Assembly (NCBI GenBank): GCA_002049455.2
Contig: KV918998.1
Coordinates: 60,268 to 124,267, forward strand
Source: Porphyra umbilicalis
Lineage: Eukaryota > Rhodophyta > Bangiophyceae > Bangiales > Bangiaceae
Length of the DNA stretch: 64,000 nucleotides
Direction of reading: 5' to 3'
A program made the translations under genes and the position numbers. The notes under the pieces were generated by a model. It searched no databases. It saw nothing but the letters and a program-made list of their open reading frames with translations, and had not been told where the DNA came from. Below, one piece after another: positions 53,801-62,294 of the stretch (position 1 is its first letter; each line of letters opens with the position of its first letter).

Positions 53801-55201
53801 AAGATTGGGCTGCCAACGGTGGCCAGCTTTGAAGCTGTTGTGCGTTTTGCCTGTTCTGAGTCGGAGCTGTCCGTCACCGTCGCCGAGTCAGCGGCTGTGA
53901 CATCTCCGAAACAGATGGCGCTGGTGGCCAGCGCGAAAGCGGCGGTCACGGCGGCCACTGAGGCTGCCGCAGTGGCGTCGGATGCCAAAGACGTCGCCGT
54001 GGCGGCCGAGAAGAACAGCACGGCACCAACTTCAGTGGATGAGATGGGCACCGTGGAGCCCGGAGCGAATGTTGCGGATGCTCTCTCTGCCGAGCGCGCC
54101 TTTGTCGCGGCCAATGAGGCCACCAAGGCGGCCGCCAAGGTGGCCGAGGAGGCGCTGGTCGTGGTCTTTCGGTTTGCGCCTTTGCTGATCAAGCTGCACG
54201 CCGGCGCTGATGAGGTGGCGCCCAACCTCCAGCCAATGAACGTGCGCGGCATGGACGGAGAACTACAAGAGAAGTTGGAGGCAACGCAGCGCCGCATTCA
54301 CATGTGTCTTTGCGGCGCGTTGACGGGCGGTGCACCCGCTGCCAGCGTCATTGCAAGAACTGCCATGGAGGCCACCGCCGCCGCGAGAGCCGCTGCGACT
54401 GCCAACAATTCCTCTCGATCACCTGCTGACGCCGATGAGACCGTCAATGCCGGCTTGAATCACACGGAGCACGTCGGTTGTCCCAGGGACTCAACAACGG
54501 GGACTGCCACGAGAACTGCGGGTGGCGCCGAGGAAGCCATGCTTGGCGGCGCTGCGGCGGTGGAAGCCAATTGGTATGGCTCGGCACACGATGAGGAAGC
54601 GGGAGACGGTCACTGGTACGATGATGACGAGTTTCCTGGGGGGGGCAGTCGGATGGAGGCCGGCTCTGCAAGCCGAGGGGACCAAGGCGAGGACATCGTG
54701 CTCCCCGACGACGAGCATCCGGATTTGGACACGCCCGTCCATGGCGACCGCAGCTACCAGCTGGACGACCTCGAGCTGACGGACAGCGACAATGAAGGCG
54801 ACGAGGGTGCCGCTGCGGCGGTGGCCGCGACGAATACCGGCGTGGGCAGCGCGGAGCATAGCACTGGCAACTTCTTGCTGCAGTTGGCCATAGAGGACGC
54901 GAATTTGGCCCTGGCCCTGCCAGCCACGGCCGTAGTGGACGTCGTCCTGGGCGGCACTGTACACACTCCGGGCTCCCTCGAGGCATCCACCATGCGTTGT
55001 CGGCTGGAGGAGGAACTCACCATGATGGAGCTCTTCATTACGCGGATGCGTACACCCGACTTCGAGTCGTGGACAAGAAAGGATGGCGTACTGCTGCGGG
55101 ATGTTGCTCTTGCGGCCGAGCGCTTGCGCCACACTCTCCTCACGAAGATGGTTGCGTTGGACGTGGGCGATAGTGAGGAAGACGTATGCGTGACAGAGTG
55201 A
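50852..55201 (+). CDS. Element ORF4: 1449-aa DDE-transposase-like protein
   Basis: Uninterrupted from ATG 50852 to TGA 55199. Approximate residues: 1-70 low complexity; 80-170 folded; 250-280 basic (KKRRRRHRRD); core of about 470-940. Landmarks are LAGDGGPVRR (Asp 474), RLCGDFAMIAHFLTL then CSDGSRCPYSWPC (Asp 605), WSCAACKRN plus CTAPLC about residue 686-710 (possible zinc ribbon), YPLVGDIPFLVQAPVMHCCG, LYLHTAMAHVRQTL, and SDDHIEGTIADMNRYFR (Glu 924). The order D, then 'GD[FY]..(11-16)..CPY..C', then Glu in a helix with 'NR', is that of CACTA/CMC and RAG1/Transib-type transposases; assignment of the three acids is my inference. After about 1000 come Ala-rich helices and an acidic tail (DDEHPDLDTP, ELTDSDNEGDEG). 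It is the probable transposase of the element. Confidence 0.7.
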   Translation: MDGDGAGSAASSAAAGANSDVQVEAAGVANPGAPSRRSYHRRVIAPLSNEEGKRTWVVIGPITKPVDPETFRFDAHVVAHPRWTGREVFARVVSALVSRERYSSVAAAHESLQILARSARLEDDDGLEEPSWFGLVGLGRDLTPTECNRVVARGRLAVSKNKGRREKGDVTITVIGDGSHHPWSRYGVELDHKRVASHTATVCVNSVRFGQLPAKRKRRAVGVTNARTIRDVRRETEFTTPPTSIDGDSDSDNDNYELKKRRRRHRRDAPWGQKAPRMLPTPKEVRDVVRGAVDAPGVTPHSLLTLDPNGGVRIWRYVVGTASTGTRWYTLANGVRKRLAAPYHRRQLRRVATFQRSTDGRGAEQKSAASAGGHGPPVGHQSSLAAAVDFAATGRADAADELRSRFHIARSTYLEDPLQAGSARSDFGDSGRELVLAVEFDAVFALQRAFREDAKPALLKDIEQSPAALTLAGDGGPVRRTSMTIFTLTASSSLLRKGRTALIPILVILGGEQAVHSAVGERLRERVKAALLADYSVPVRRPRDVTMATGTARSASAGVERFSNIAPTMPDTHPALATVLAAPATDLPWSTAALRFLFLLRLCGDFAMIAHFLTLTGCSDGSRCPYSWPCLPASYLSVALLTAVSGRSRDGSLLSAHWELVVWGLARWCTLRGGRWKTIGGRLVWSCAACKRNLVGYSTSGKTVACTAPLCPMQGKAKAELLQRHAYTPLSDVFRLLRRRLGGPRGYPLVGDIPFLVQAPVMHCCGKLGKCVIYFMLALLPETHQAQARRKIYALLGRSNTGAMYLREFGRLGAMVIALPGVLGANISLDTGAVLMLRLCQLLTASWRRALVAKSTVERERAAAALQVSAALLAPLYAALKPHDPVTKKAGVLNLYLHTAMAHVRQTLGNASPLLRFISDDHIEGTIADMNRYFRLRTNNVSRGQSVVNKQALIPPEFKGEKEVKTAEKMLFTKDIAVCPCVTKIGLPTVASFEAVVRFACSESELSVTVAESAAVTSPKQMALVASAKAAVTAATEAAAVASDAKDVAVAAEKNSTAPTSVDEMGTVEPGANVADALSAERAFVAANEATKAAAKVAEEALVVVFRFAPLLIKLHAGADEVAPNLQPMNVRGMDGELQEKLEATQRRIHMCLCGALTGGAPAASVIARTAMEATAAARAAATANNSSRSPADADETVNAGLNHTEHVGCPRDSTTGTATRTAGGAEEAMLGGAAAVEANWYGSAHDEEAGDGHWYDDDEFPGGGSRMEAGSASRGDQGEDIVLPDDEHPDLDTPVHGDRSYQLDDLELTDSDNEGDEGAAAAVAATNTGVGSAEHSTGNFLLQLAIEDANLALALPATAVVDVVLGGTVHTPGSLEASTMRCRLEEELTMMELFITRMRTPDFESWTRKDGVLLRDVALAAERLRHTLLTKMVALDVGDSEEDVCVTE

Positions 55202-55742
55202 CTTTTTTTGGGGCGTTGACGTCGACGTGGGGTGGAACGTGCGGCGGTAGGGCTTGCGGGTGCGACGATTGGGATCAAGGAAACTGTAGTGTTGACATGT
55301 GCCGCATATTAGCCTGTCTGTTGGGACACAGTAGGGGTGTTTTTTTGGTTGGCGGCGCGTCCATGGGGGGGGTGAGGATGCTGCTGTGGCTTCCACGCAG
55401 TGCTCGTGTACAGCACGTGGGTCACTCGTCCTCTCTGCTTACTGCTGGGACATTTTTCCACAGGGTGCGCAGTACGCCACCAAATGTACTGCAGGAGGCC
55501 ACAGAAGACACGGCATCCGGACGCATTCATTTTTAACCGCATTTGCGCCTATTACTCATTCGGGTGTGAAGCGCTGATGGGCTCATCATTGGCATCTGAA
55601 CGAAGCGTGTCTGTGCTTGCGACAATGAGGCGTATCATGTGGTGTAAAGAAATCAAATCAATGGTGAGCCCAAGTTTTCAGAATAGTCCAATGCGACGAA
55701 AACCTGCACTTATGACTACTCCCTGAGGGGCCCGCATCACCA
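55202..55742. other. Right subterminal region of the 14.5 kb element
   Basis: About 540 bp without a gene, between the ORF4 stop and the right inverted repeat. Confidence 0.6.
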
Positions 55743-55804
55743 AATGTGTGTTCCGCATCGGGAAAAAGGTCTATGTGCTCCGACTCCACTTAAGCACCGC
55801 AGCG
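55743..55804 (-). repeat. Right terminal inverted repeat of the 14.5 kb element
   Basis: 62 bp, exact reverse complement of 41351-41412; outer end GCACCGCAGCG followed by the duplicated CTG. Confidence 0.92.
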
Positions 55805-55807
55805 CTG

Positions 55808-57136
55808 GGAGGACTGGTTGGACAGGATGGACGACGTGCCTGGTATGGACGCGTTGAGGGACTTGCCCGAGTGGATTGACAATGTCGTGGATGGTGCCAC
55901 GGGTGGCATCGTCGCCACGATGGGCGACGGCGGCGGCTTGCCCGGCATGGTCGGCGGCATGCGTGGCATGCGCGGCGTGGACGGCATACGTGGCATCGAC
56001 CGCCTCGGCCGCACGGTGGGCGCGCGCGCGGGCGGCGTGCGCATCCGCAGCGCCCGTGGAGGGACGAATGGGGACGGATGGGAGGACTGGTCGGACGGGA
56101 TGGACGACGTGCCTGGCATGGACGCGTTGAGGGACTTGCCCGACTGGATTGACAATGTCGTGGATGGTGCCACGGGTGGCATCGACACCATGACAGGCGA
56201 CGGCGGCCGCCTGGCGGCCGTGCTCGACGCCCTCGATAGTAGCGGCAACGGCGCCGGCGCCGGCGCCGGCGACAGCTTGCCCCTCGACGGCGTCTCCCCC
56301 CCCGTCATGGACGCCCTCCGCGCCCTGCCGGCGGCCGTCACGCCCGCCACCCGCAACGTGGCGGCGGGCGCAATGCGCGCGGCGGCGGGCGGCGGCACTC
56401 GCCTCCCCACCCTCCTCACCGCCGCCACCGAGGTGATCCTCCCGACCGTCTGCTCGTTTGCGGTGCAGTCGGTCGGGGCGCCGACCGCCCTTGCCGGCGG
56501 AGCGTCGCCATCGACGGGCGGTGCGGCGCCGTCGGACGGCGCCATCGCCGCGCTCGTCGCGTCGCTCGGCGCGCAGTTGGGCCCGCTTCTGGGCGAGGGG
56601 CCGGCGGAGGGCGTTGCCATGGCGGCGGGCATTGGCGTGCGGGACCCGGCGGTGCTCGCCGTCCTCCAGATGCTGCGGAGGGAGGGCGTTGCGCGGGGGG
56701 GGGGGCGGATGACAATGCGGCAGGCGACGGGTTGTCGCCGTTGGCGCCGTCGCCGATGCCGTCGGCGCCGTTGCCACGACCGCTGTCGCCGCCGCCGCCA
56801 CGGCCGCCGCCGACCGCGCCCCTGCTCGTTGTCCCGCCGCCTCCATTGCAGGCCGGCGCGGCGGGCCCGCCCGTGGCGAGCCTACAACGCGCCCTCACCG
56901 CCGTCGGCCTAATGGCGGCCGGGGACGTGGATGCTCCCGGGTGTGCCGGCCAGTATGGGCCGGCGACAGCCGCCGCCGTCGCGCGCCTGCAGCGGAATTT
57001 TGAGTTGGACGTGCCCGTGTTGGGGGTCTATGACGACCTAACGGCCGCGTCCATGCGCTCCCTCCTCGACGCGCCGGAGCCAGTGGTGGCGGCGGCAGGC
57101 TCAGCCTTTGGGGAGGGGGTCGACGCCACGCCGTAG
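55808..57136 (+). CDS. PB1 gene, 3' part: tandem modules and peptidoglycan-binding-1 fold
   Basis: Continues the reading frame left at 41350. It opens with the rest of module 1 (EDWLDRMDDVPGMDALRDLP, EWIDNVVDGATGG), a second module (GMVGGMRGMRGVDGIRGIDR, VRIRSARGGTNGDGWEDW) and a repeat of MDDVPGMDALRDLP; the period is about 270 bp. An Ala/Gly-rich helical region follows (PPVMDALRALPAAVTPAT; AIAALVASLGAQLGPLLGE). At a run of eleven G (56695-56705) the frame must shift (one base missing or two extra); then a Pro-rich linker leads to VASLQRALTAVGLMAAGD, GQYGPATAAAVARLQRNFEL and YDDLTAASMRSLL, a peptidoglycan-binding-1 type three-helix fold, ending at 57136. The joined protein would be about 960 residues. 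PB1 with this C-terminal fold is not an arrangement I know. Confidence 0.65.
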
Positions 57137-58557
57137 GCGGCGTGGGGGAATGTGGGTTTGGAGTAGAAGTGAGTTAGCGTTTAGTGGTCCGCCGCCTTGG
57201 CCGTCTCTGGCGGGACCACGTTTCGACGAGCTCGGGGTGCTGGCGCCGACCCACCGCCTGGCGGCGCCTTGACGACCGCGTGCGCTCCGTAGCGTGCGTC
57301 GTCAGTCGGTGAGGAGGCAAATCGTGCGGCGCGTCTCGTCGCCGGCAATGCTATCCCGGTCAAGGTCCCCTCTGGTGAGGACCGCCAGTGTCAGGAGTTT
57401 GCGGCCGTCGAGGACTCAGGCGCCGCGCCTTGTTTTCTGGGGTCCAAGTAAGAGAAAGTGCTGTGAAGGGCCTGACGTCGCATATCCTCTGGCCTGCACA
57501 TGCCGGAAGCCCGGCATCCTACTGCCATCTCCTGGTGCAGAAGGAGTCCAACAGCGCGATGTATGGTATCGGCTCGCCACGTATCCCGGATACGGGAGCT
57601 GTGGGGTGTATGTCCGTAGAAATGGTAGTCTCGCTCCTGTCGAATGATGGAGCTCATTGGCTCAGCTCTCAGCGAGCTGCGGAACTCTGCGCCGAGATTT
57701 TCCGTGCAGGCCCTTATGCGGTGGCACCGCCTGGGCGAGGCGTATCCGGATACTGTAGCGAATGGCACCAACTATTGGAAAGGGCCTCGCTCCCAGTGAC
57801 GGGGATTTGATGTCGCGGGCCGCTGCCACCTCGACAGCCCTACACACGCATCCATGCGATACGTACGTAGCTCCCGTACTTTCTTCCTTCTTCTTCCAGT
57901 TCTGACTGTGGCTACTGACGCGAGTCAGCTGGCTCGTCCGACCCGAATCCCGGTGTCGGCCGCAGGGAGGGGCGACGGGGAGCACAACTTGCACGTTAGT
58001 TGACACCTCCTTGTGCCGCAGTGATCCCCTTCGTTTCTCCTCATTCTTTGGATGCGTGCCTGAGTGGAGCGGCCACGCCACGGTATCCGGATAGCGGCCT
58101 TTCGACGGCGCCGCCGACGGGAAATGCGCCGTCGTGGCGCCCCCACGTCGATCGCACCGCACCGTCGGCCGTGTGTGCCACCGGTCACGTTTCTCTCCTG
58201 TCGTGCTGAGGACCACTCGAGCAGCGATCCTCCTGACGCCCGTTGAGAGTCCCCAATACTCGTCGTGCCGTACAGTGTTTGGCTGACGGTAACCCAGGTG
58301 GCGTCAGCCCCAGCCTCGCGCTGGCCAAACCGGTGTGCCGTCTTTATCTGGTGCCTTTGACGGTCGGCGGTCGTCTTGGGCGTGCGCTACTCCTGGCCGT
58401 GACCACCGCGCCCGCCAAGCGTTCCGTCCGAGCGGAGCAGGTGCACGTCCTCACATCCCCGTGTCTTGAATCCGCCAACGGCGGACCTGGCTTTTCTTGA
58501 GGTTGCAGCGGCGCGACGTCCACCTCCGGTGGCGCCCCCCCCCCCGCCCCGCTCACC
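57137..58557. other. Intergenic, no supported gene
   Basis: Short ORFs only. The palindromic sequence TATCCGGATA, or near copies, occurs at about 57580, 57745 and 58082. The last 70 bp are pyrimidine-rich and form the probable leader of the amine oxidase gene. Confidence 0.45.
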
Positions 58558-60573
58558 ATGCCCCTACGCCTCTCCACCTGTGCAATGATATGGCCGGTGT
58601 GTTGGGCGTTGGCGCTCGCCGCCGCCGCCACCCCCCGCTCCGTCGCTGCGGGCGCCTATGACGGCTGCCGCACCATCATTATCGGGGCAGGGATGGGCGG
58701 CGCCTACACCGCCTGGCGATTAGCCGTTGACGACGGGGGCGCCACGGTGCCCGCCGCCTCCATCTGCGTCTTTGAGCGCGCCGCCCGCCCCGGCGGCCGC
58801 ATCCGCACCGTGACGGACCTGCCGGCCGCCTTTGGCGGCGCCGCGCTGGACGTTGGCGGCTACCGCTTCCACCGCGCCGAGCACCCAACGCTGCGGGGCC
58901 TCGTGGAGGGCCCCCTCGGCTTGACCACCCACTGCTACTCGGATCCCCTCGGCGACGCGCTGCGGGGGTTGGCGGCCAACGGGAGCGTGCACGTGACGCG
59001 CCGCGTGAGGGCGTGCCCGCTCATCACGCGGCCGGCGCTCATCGCGCGGGGCTCCCGCTTTGTGCCCCGCGCGGGGGTGCCCTTTTCCACGTCCGCGACG
59101 GTCGACGAGCAGGTCAAGGCCAAGTGGTCACCCGAACTCCCCTACACCATCCCCCCCGACGCGCGGTGGGGGCTCGGTGGAAACTCCCCGGCGGCCCCGC
59201 GGAGCCCCTTTGGCCTACTCTTTGGTCCACGGTCCGTGTTGCCCGAGATTGCCTCGCGGTGGATCCGCCTCGTCACTGCCCCCGACTACGCGGCCGCGAT
59301 GGGGGTGGCGGACGAGATGCTTGCCGCGTTGCGGGGCGCGACTTTCCGCGGCGTGCCGCTCCACGAGCTCAGCGTCTACCAGCTGGCGATCGCAGTCGGC
59401 GTGACGCCCGAAGAGTTGGCGCTCACGCAAGACACGTCGGCGGGGGCCAACGTTGCCGCCCAGGTGGCTGTGTCGAGCATCGTCGGGGAGACCATCCGCA
59501 ATGTGGCGCTCGGCATGGCGCCGCTCGACGGGCCGCGGGACTTTGTCGTGCCGGTCGCGCCCGACGCGTCGGGCGCGGGCGTCAACCGGACGGGCATGGG
59601 CACGATCGTCGAGCGGCTGCTCGACGCGGCCACCGCGGCGGGCGTGCGCGTCTTTTACAACCACAGGGCGGTGCTCGCGCGCCCGTGGTGGTCCACCTCC
59701 ACACTCGTCGCGTTTGAGGGCGGGGCGGTCGTCCGCGCGAGTCGCCTGTTTCTCAACATGGGTAAACCCGACGTGGTCGCCCTCGGCACCACGTCCGTGC
59801 CGACGCATGGGGCGTCGCCCGCGTTTCGGCGCGCATTTGCCGCGCTGCGCGTGTTTGGCCTCTCCAAAGCCTACTGCGCGTGGCCCGACGCCTGGTGGTT
59901 GACCGCCCTCAACGCCACCGCCGGCATTGGCGGCAGCGGCGGGCCGACCGTCTCCCTCCGCTACCACGACGGTTCCGTGCGGTGCGCCGACGCGGCGACG
60001 CGCGGCGGCTGCTCGGGGTCCCTCCTCGTCTCGTACAACATCGGGGACGTGGCGGGCGCGGCGAGCGGCCTCTACATTGCCTCCCACGACGGCGCCGGGT
60101 TGTCGGCCACGTCCGACACGGACGCGCCGCGGGTGCTCGACGGCGCCGCGCTCAGCGGCCGGGACCGGCTGTTGTGGGACGCCATCCACGGGGAGCTCCG
60201 GCGGCTGCACGATCCGCTGCTGGCCGCCGCGGGGGTGGCGGGCGGCGTGCCAGACGCGGCCGCCTGCGTCACGGCCGGCTGGGTCGACCTCGGCGTGCAC
60301 GTGGCGACGCCAAACGGGGCGGGCGTCGGGCTCCCCGACGACGCCCTCGAGGCGTTTGTGGCGCCGGCAGCGGGGGGGGGAGGCGCCCGCGGCGCCCCCG
60401 TCCACCTGGTCGGCGAGGCGTACAGCCAGGAGCACGCGTGGGCCGAGGGGGCCCTCCGCTCTGCCGAGCGCGCGCTGTACCACGGGGTCGGCTTGGGGGT
60501 GGGGCGGCCGCCATGGCTCGACGCCATCCTCCACGACAGCGTCATTGTCCGCTTCAACCGCGGGGGGGCGTGA
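58558..60573 (+). CDS. Secreted FAD-dependent amine oxidase (possibly L-amino-acid oxidase)
   Basis: A 671-aa ORF from ATG 58558 (context CACCATGCCC). Residues 1-31 form a signal peptide (ICAM-like hydrophobic core MIWPVCWALALAAAA). Residues 39-54 hold the Rossmann dinucleotide motif (TIIIGAGMGGAYTAWRL), then FERAARPGGRIRT (the usual 'E....GGR..T' box) and LDVGGYRFH. Near the C-terminus VHLVGEAYSQEHAWAEGALR is the second FAD box ('GE......W..GA..SG'). The length, motif order and signal peptide fit flavin-containing amine oxidoreductases. Secreted members in red algae and other organisms oxidise L-amino acids to oxo-acids, ammonia and hydrogen peroxide, often as defence, so that is the likely activity; substrate residues cannot be assigned here. 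Polyamine oxidase is the main alternative. Confidence 0.8.
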   Translation: MPLRLSTCAMIWPVCWALALAAAATPRSVAAGAYDGCRTIIIGAGMGGAYTAWRLAVDDGGATVPAASICVFERAARPGGRIRTVTDLPAAFGGAALDVGGYRFHRAEHPTLRGLVEGPLGLTTHCYSDPLGDALRGLAANGSVHVTRRVRACPLITRPALIARGSRFVPRAGVPFSTSATVDEQVKAKWSPELPYTIPPDARWGLGGNSPAAPRSPFGLLFGPRSVLPEIASRWIRLVTAPDYAAAMGVADEMLAALRGATFRGVPLHELSVYQLAIAVGVTPEELALTQDTSAGANVAAQVAVSSIVGETIRNVALGMAPLDGPRDFVVPVAPDASGAGVNRTGMGTIVERLLDAATAAGVRVFYNHRAVLARPWWSTSTLVAFEGGAVVRASRLFLNMGKPDVVALGTTSVPTHGASPAFRRAFAALRVFGLSKAYCAWPDAWWLTALNATAGIGGSGGPTVSLRYHDGSVRCADAATRGGCSGSLLVSYNIGDVAGAASGLYIASHDGAGLSATSDTDAPRVLDGAALSGRDRLLWDAIHGELRRLHDPLLAAAGVAGGVPDAAACVTAGWVDLGVHVATPNGAGVGLPDDALEAFVAPAAGGGGARGAPVHLVGEAYSQEHAWAEGALRSAERALYHGVGLGVGRPPWLDAILHDSVIVRFNRGGA

Positions 60574-62289
60574 GGCGGGCTCGGGGGAGAGAGAGGAAAT
60601 CGGCGCCGAGCCAGTGGCGGAGTGGCGAGGAGCCTCGCAGCACGCGAGCTGCGAAGGTTGGGGGTTGCTCCACGCGCCCGCTCGGTCCTGCGACGTCTTT
60701 GCACGTGCGCCACCCTTTTTTTTTAGCGAAGCTTCTAGTAGGGATCCATTCGTGTTCTCAACGCTCAGGCAGCCACGTTGCATAGAATGGATGGCTCTAG
60801 TCCATTTGATGGTCACCCTGTAGGCCATTTTATTGGATGGTCCCATCTGCACGCCCAATCAAGAATATCCACGTTTCAGCATTCGATGGCTCACGATCGT
60901 TCTGGTCCAGATGGATTACACACGCAAGCGATTACAGATCCCGCCAAAAGCGTTTACAGATGCCTTCGGAGAACCCCCACTGTACAGTATACACTCCACA
61001 CCAAGGCCCAGAAATGGTCAGCAGCGCGACTGCACTGCCTCTCCGCTCTCTTCCGTCGTTTCGCCATCTTGTCATCTGGCCCCTCCGTCGGGCCTTTCAC
61101 ACCACCACTCCATCGTCGTCACCGCACCGCCATGCTCTCTCTTTGACGCGCGCGCCGCATCCGCTCCTTCTTCGGGCCCGCGCTCCGCATCCGCCCCTTT
61201 TTTCGCCCCCCCCCCTCCCCCTTTCTCTTGCCGCATCTGCCCCATTCTTTGCCCCCCTCCCTCCCCCCATCCGCACGCCATGCAAGTCGCGCTGTACTGA
61301 CGTTCGTTTTTTTCCTCCATGTGTTTCACGTCCTTCCCCGTTCCCCCCCCGGCCCCTGCCAGAGTTTTTACTCATCTCTTGTTCATTTCTTGAGGCATCT
61401 GGCGGCCTCCGCTGTCGACCTCCCCCTGCGTGTGGCGGCGCGCCGGGTGCTGTGTTTATTTGCTTTGCTGACCATTGTTTTAAACTGAGAACCATACGAC
61501 AAAGATGAAGATATCAAATGGGGACCGACAATGGGGACGCGACAACTGGAGAAGAGAAAAAGACACAGCGACAACTGGGTAAGAAAAAAGGGTCCCAACG
61601 CCATGGTGGTCACAAGAGCAAAGGGACAGGACGACTAGCAGCCATTACAGTGACGAAGCTCGGAATTCTATGACAGCATCGAAAAGACTTTCTCCCTCAA
61701 TGTGTTGCTGATCCCCCAATTTTGTCCTCATCGGCCAAGACCGGGACTGCTTTGTAAAACAGGCCAACCATTGGTCTAGAACAGCATTAAACAGCTGCTG
61801 AGTGCGTATCTTCGACGCGCCATTGGCTCTCCAACCGCCAGGTTCGTGCAGAATCGAGATTCTCCGTTTTCTTGGGATATTCTTCCGTTCTCAGTCGTCT
61901 CATGTGGTAAAGTAGCCCAGAGCAGTGAGTTATCGAGAGTTTCTTCAGGATTCTCAAATATTCTCAGAAGGACGAGTGCGCCGATCGTGCGTTTGCGGGC
62001 CGTACGGGCACATTCTGTACAGATGGGACCCAACATGCACTGCTGTTGCTCCTCTTGGCCAATCACAAACGTCCCTGCATTCCAGCTTGTGGGGGGTGGC
62101 GCTCCGGCCGTGGTGCGGACACTGTCCAGCTCACTCCCACCTCCGCCGTGACCAGTGCTTTGCTTGACAGGCGGTGAGTGTTTTCCGTATGTTCGACACG
62201 AAACAGCAGAGCACGACAGGCCGAGAAAATGAATGCAGACTGTCACCTCTGAAACGGAGAGCAAGTCCCACGATCTAAGCATATGTGTG
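60574..62289. other. Intergenic; diverged MITE end
   Basis: No supported gene. A long pyrimidine-rich patch spans about 61070-61350. At about 61715-61753 the minus strand reads GCAGTCCCGGTCTTGGCCGA, related to the end of the MITE at 29943-30103. Confidence 0.4.
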
Positions 62290-62294
62290 CAGCA

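Larger units (their letters stand above)
41351..55804. mobile_element. 14,454-bp intact DNA transposon with 62-bp TIRs and CTG duplication
   Basis: The two ends are perfect 62-bp inverted repeats beginning CGCTGCGGTGCTTAAGTGG (41351-41412 and 55743-55804). The direct repeat CTG flanks them (41348-41350 and 55805-55807). Deleting the element and one CTG rejoins host coding sequence in frame as GGGGACGACTGGGAGG (protein DDWED), collinear base for base with a second copy of the same host module at about 56055-56100. Inside are four main ORFs: 686 aa (minus, 44825-42765), 160 aa (minus, 46611-46129), 261 aa (plus, 48313-49098) and 1449 aa (plus, 50852-55201, DDE-like). A 3-bp duplication and 5'-CGCTG end are near to, but not the same as, the CACTA/CMC pattern (CACTR, 2-4 bp). 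Perfect ends and intact ORFs suggest recent movement. Confidence 0.9.

Noticed and set aside
59215..60858. 547-codon minus-strand ORF opposite the amine oxidase
   Set aside because: It is the antisense shadow of a gene with clear FAD motifs.
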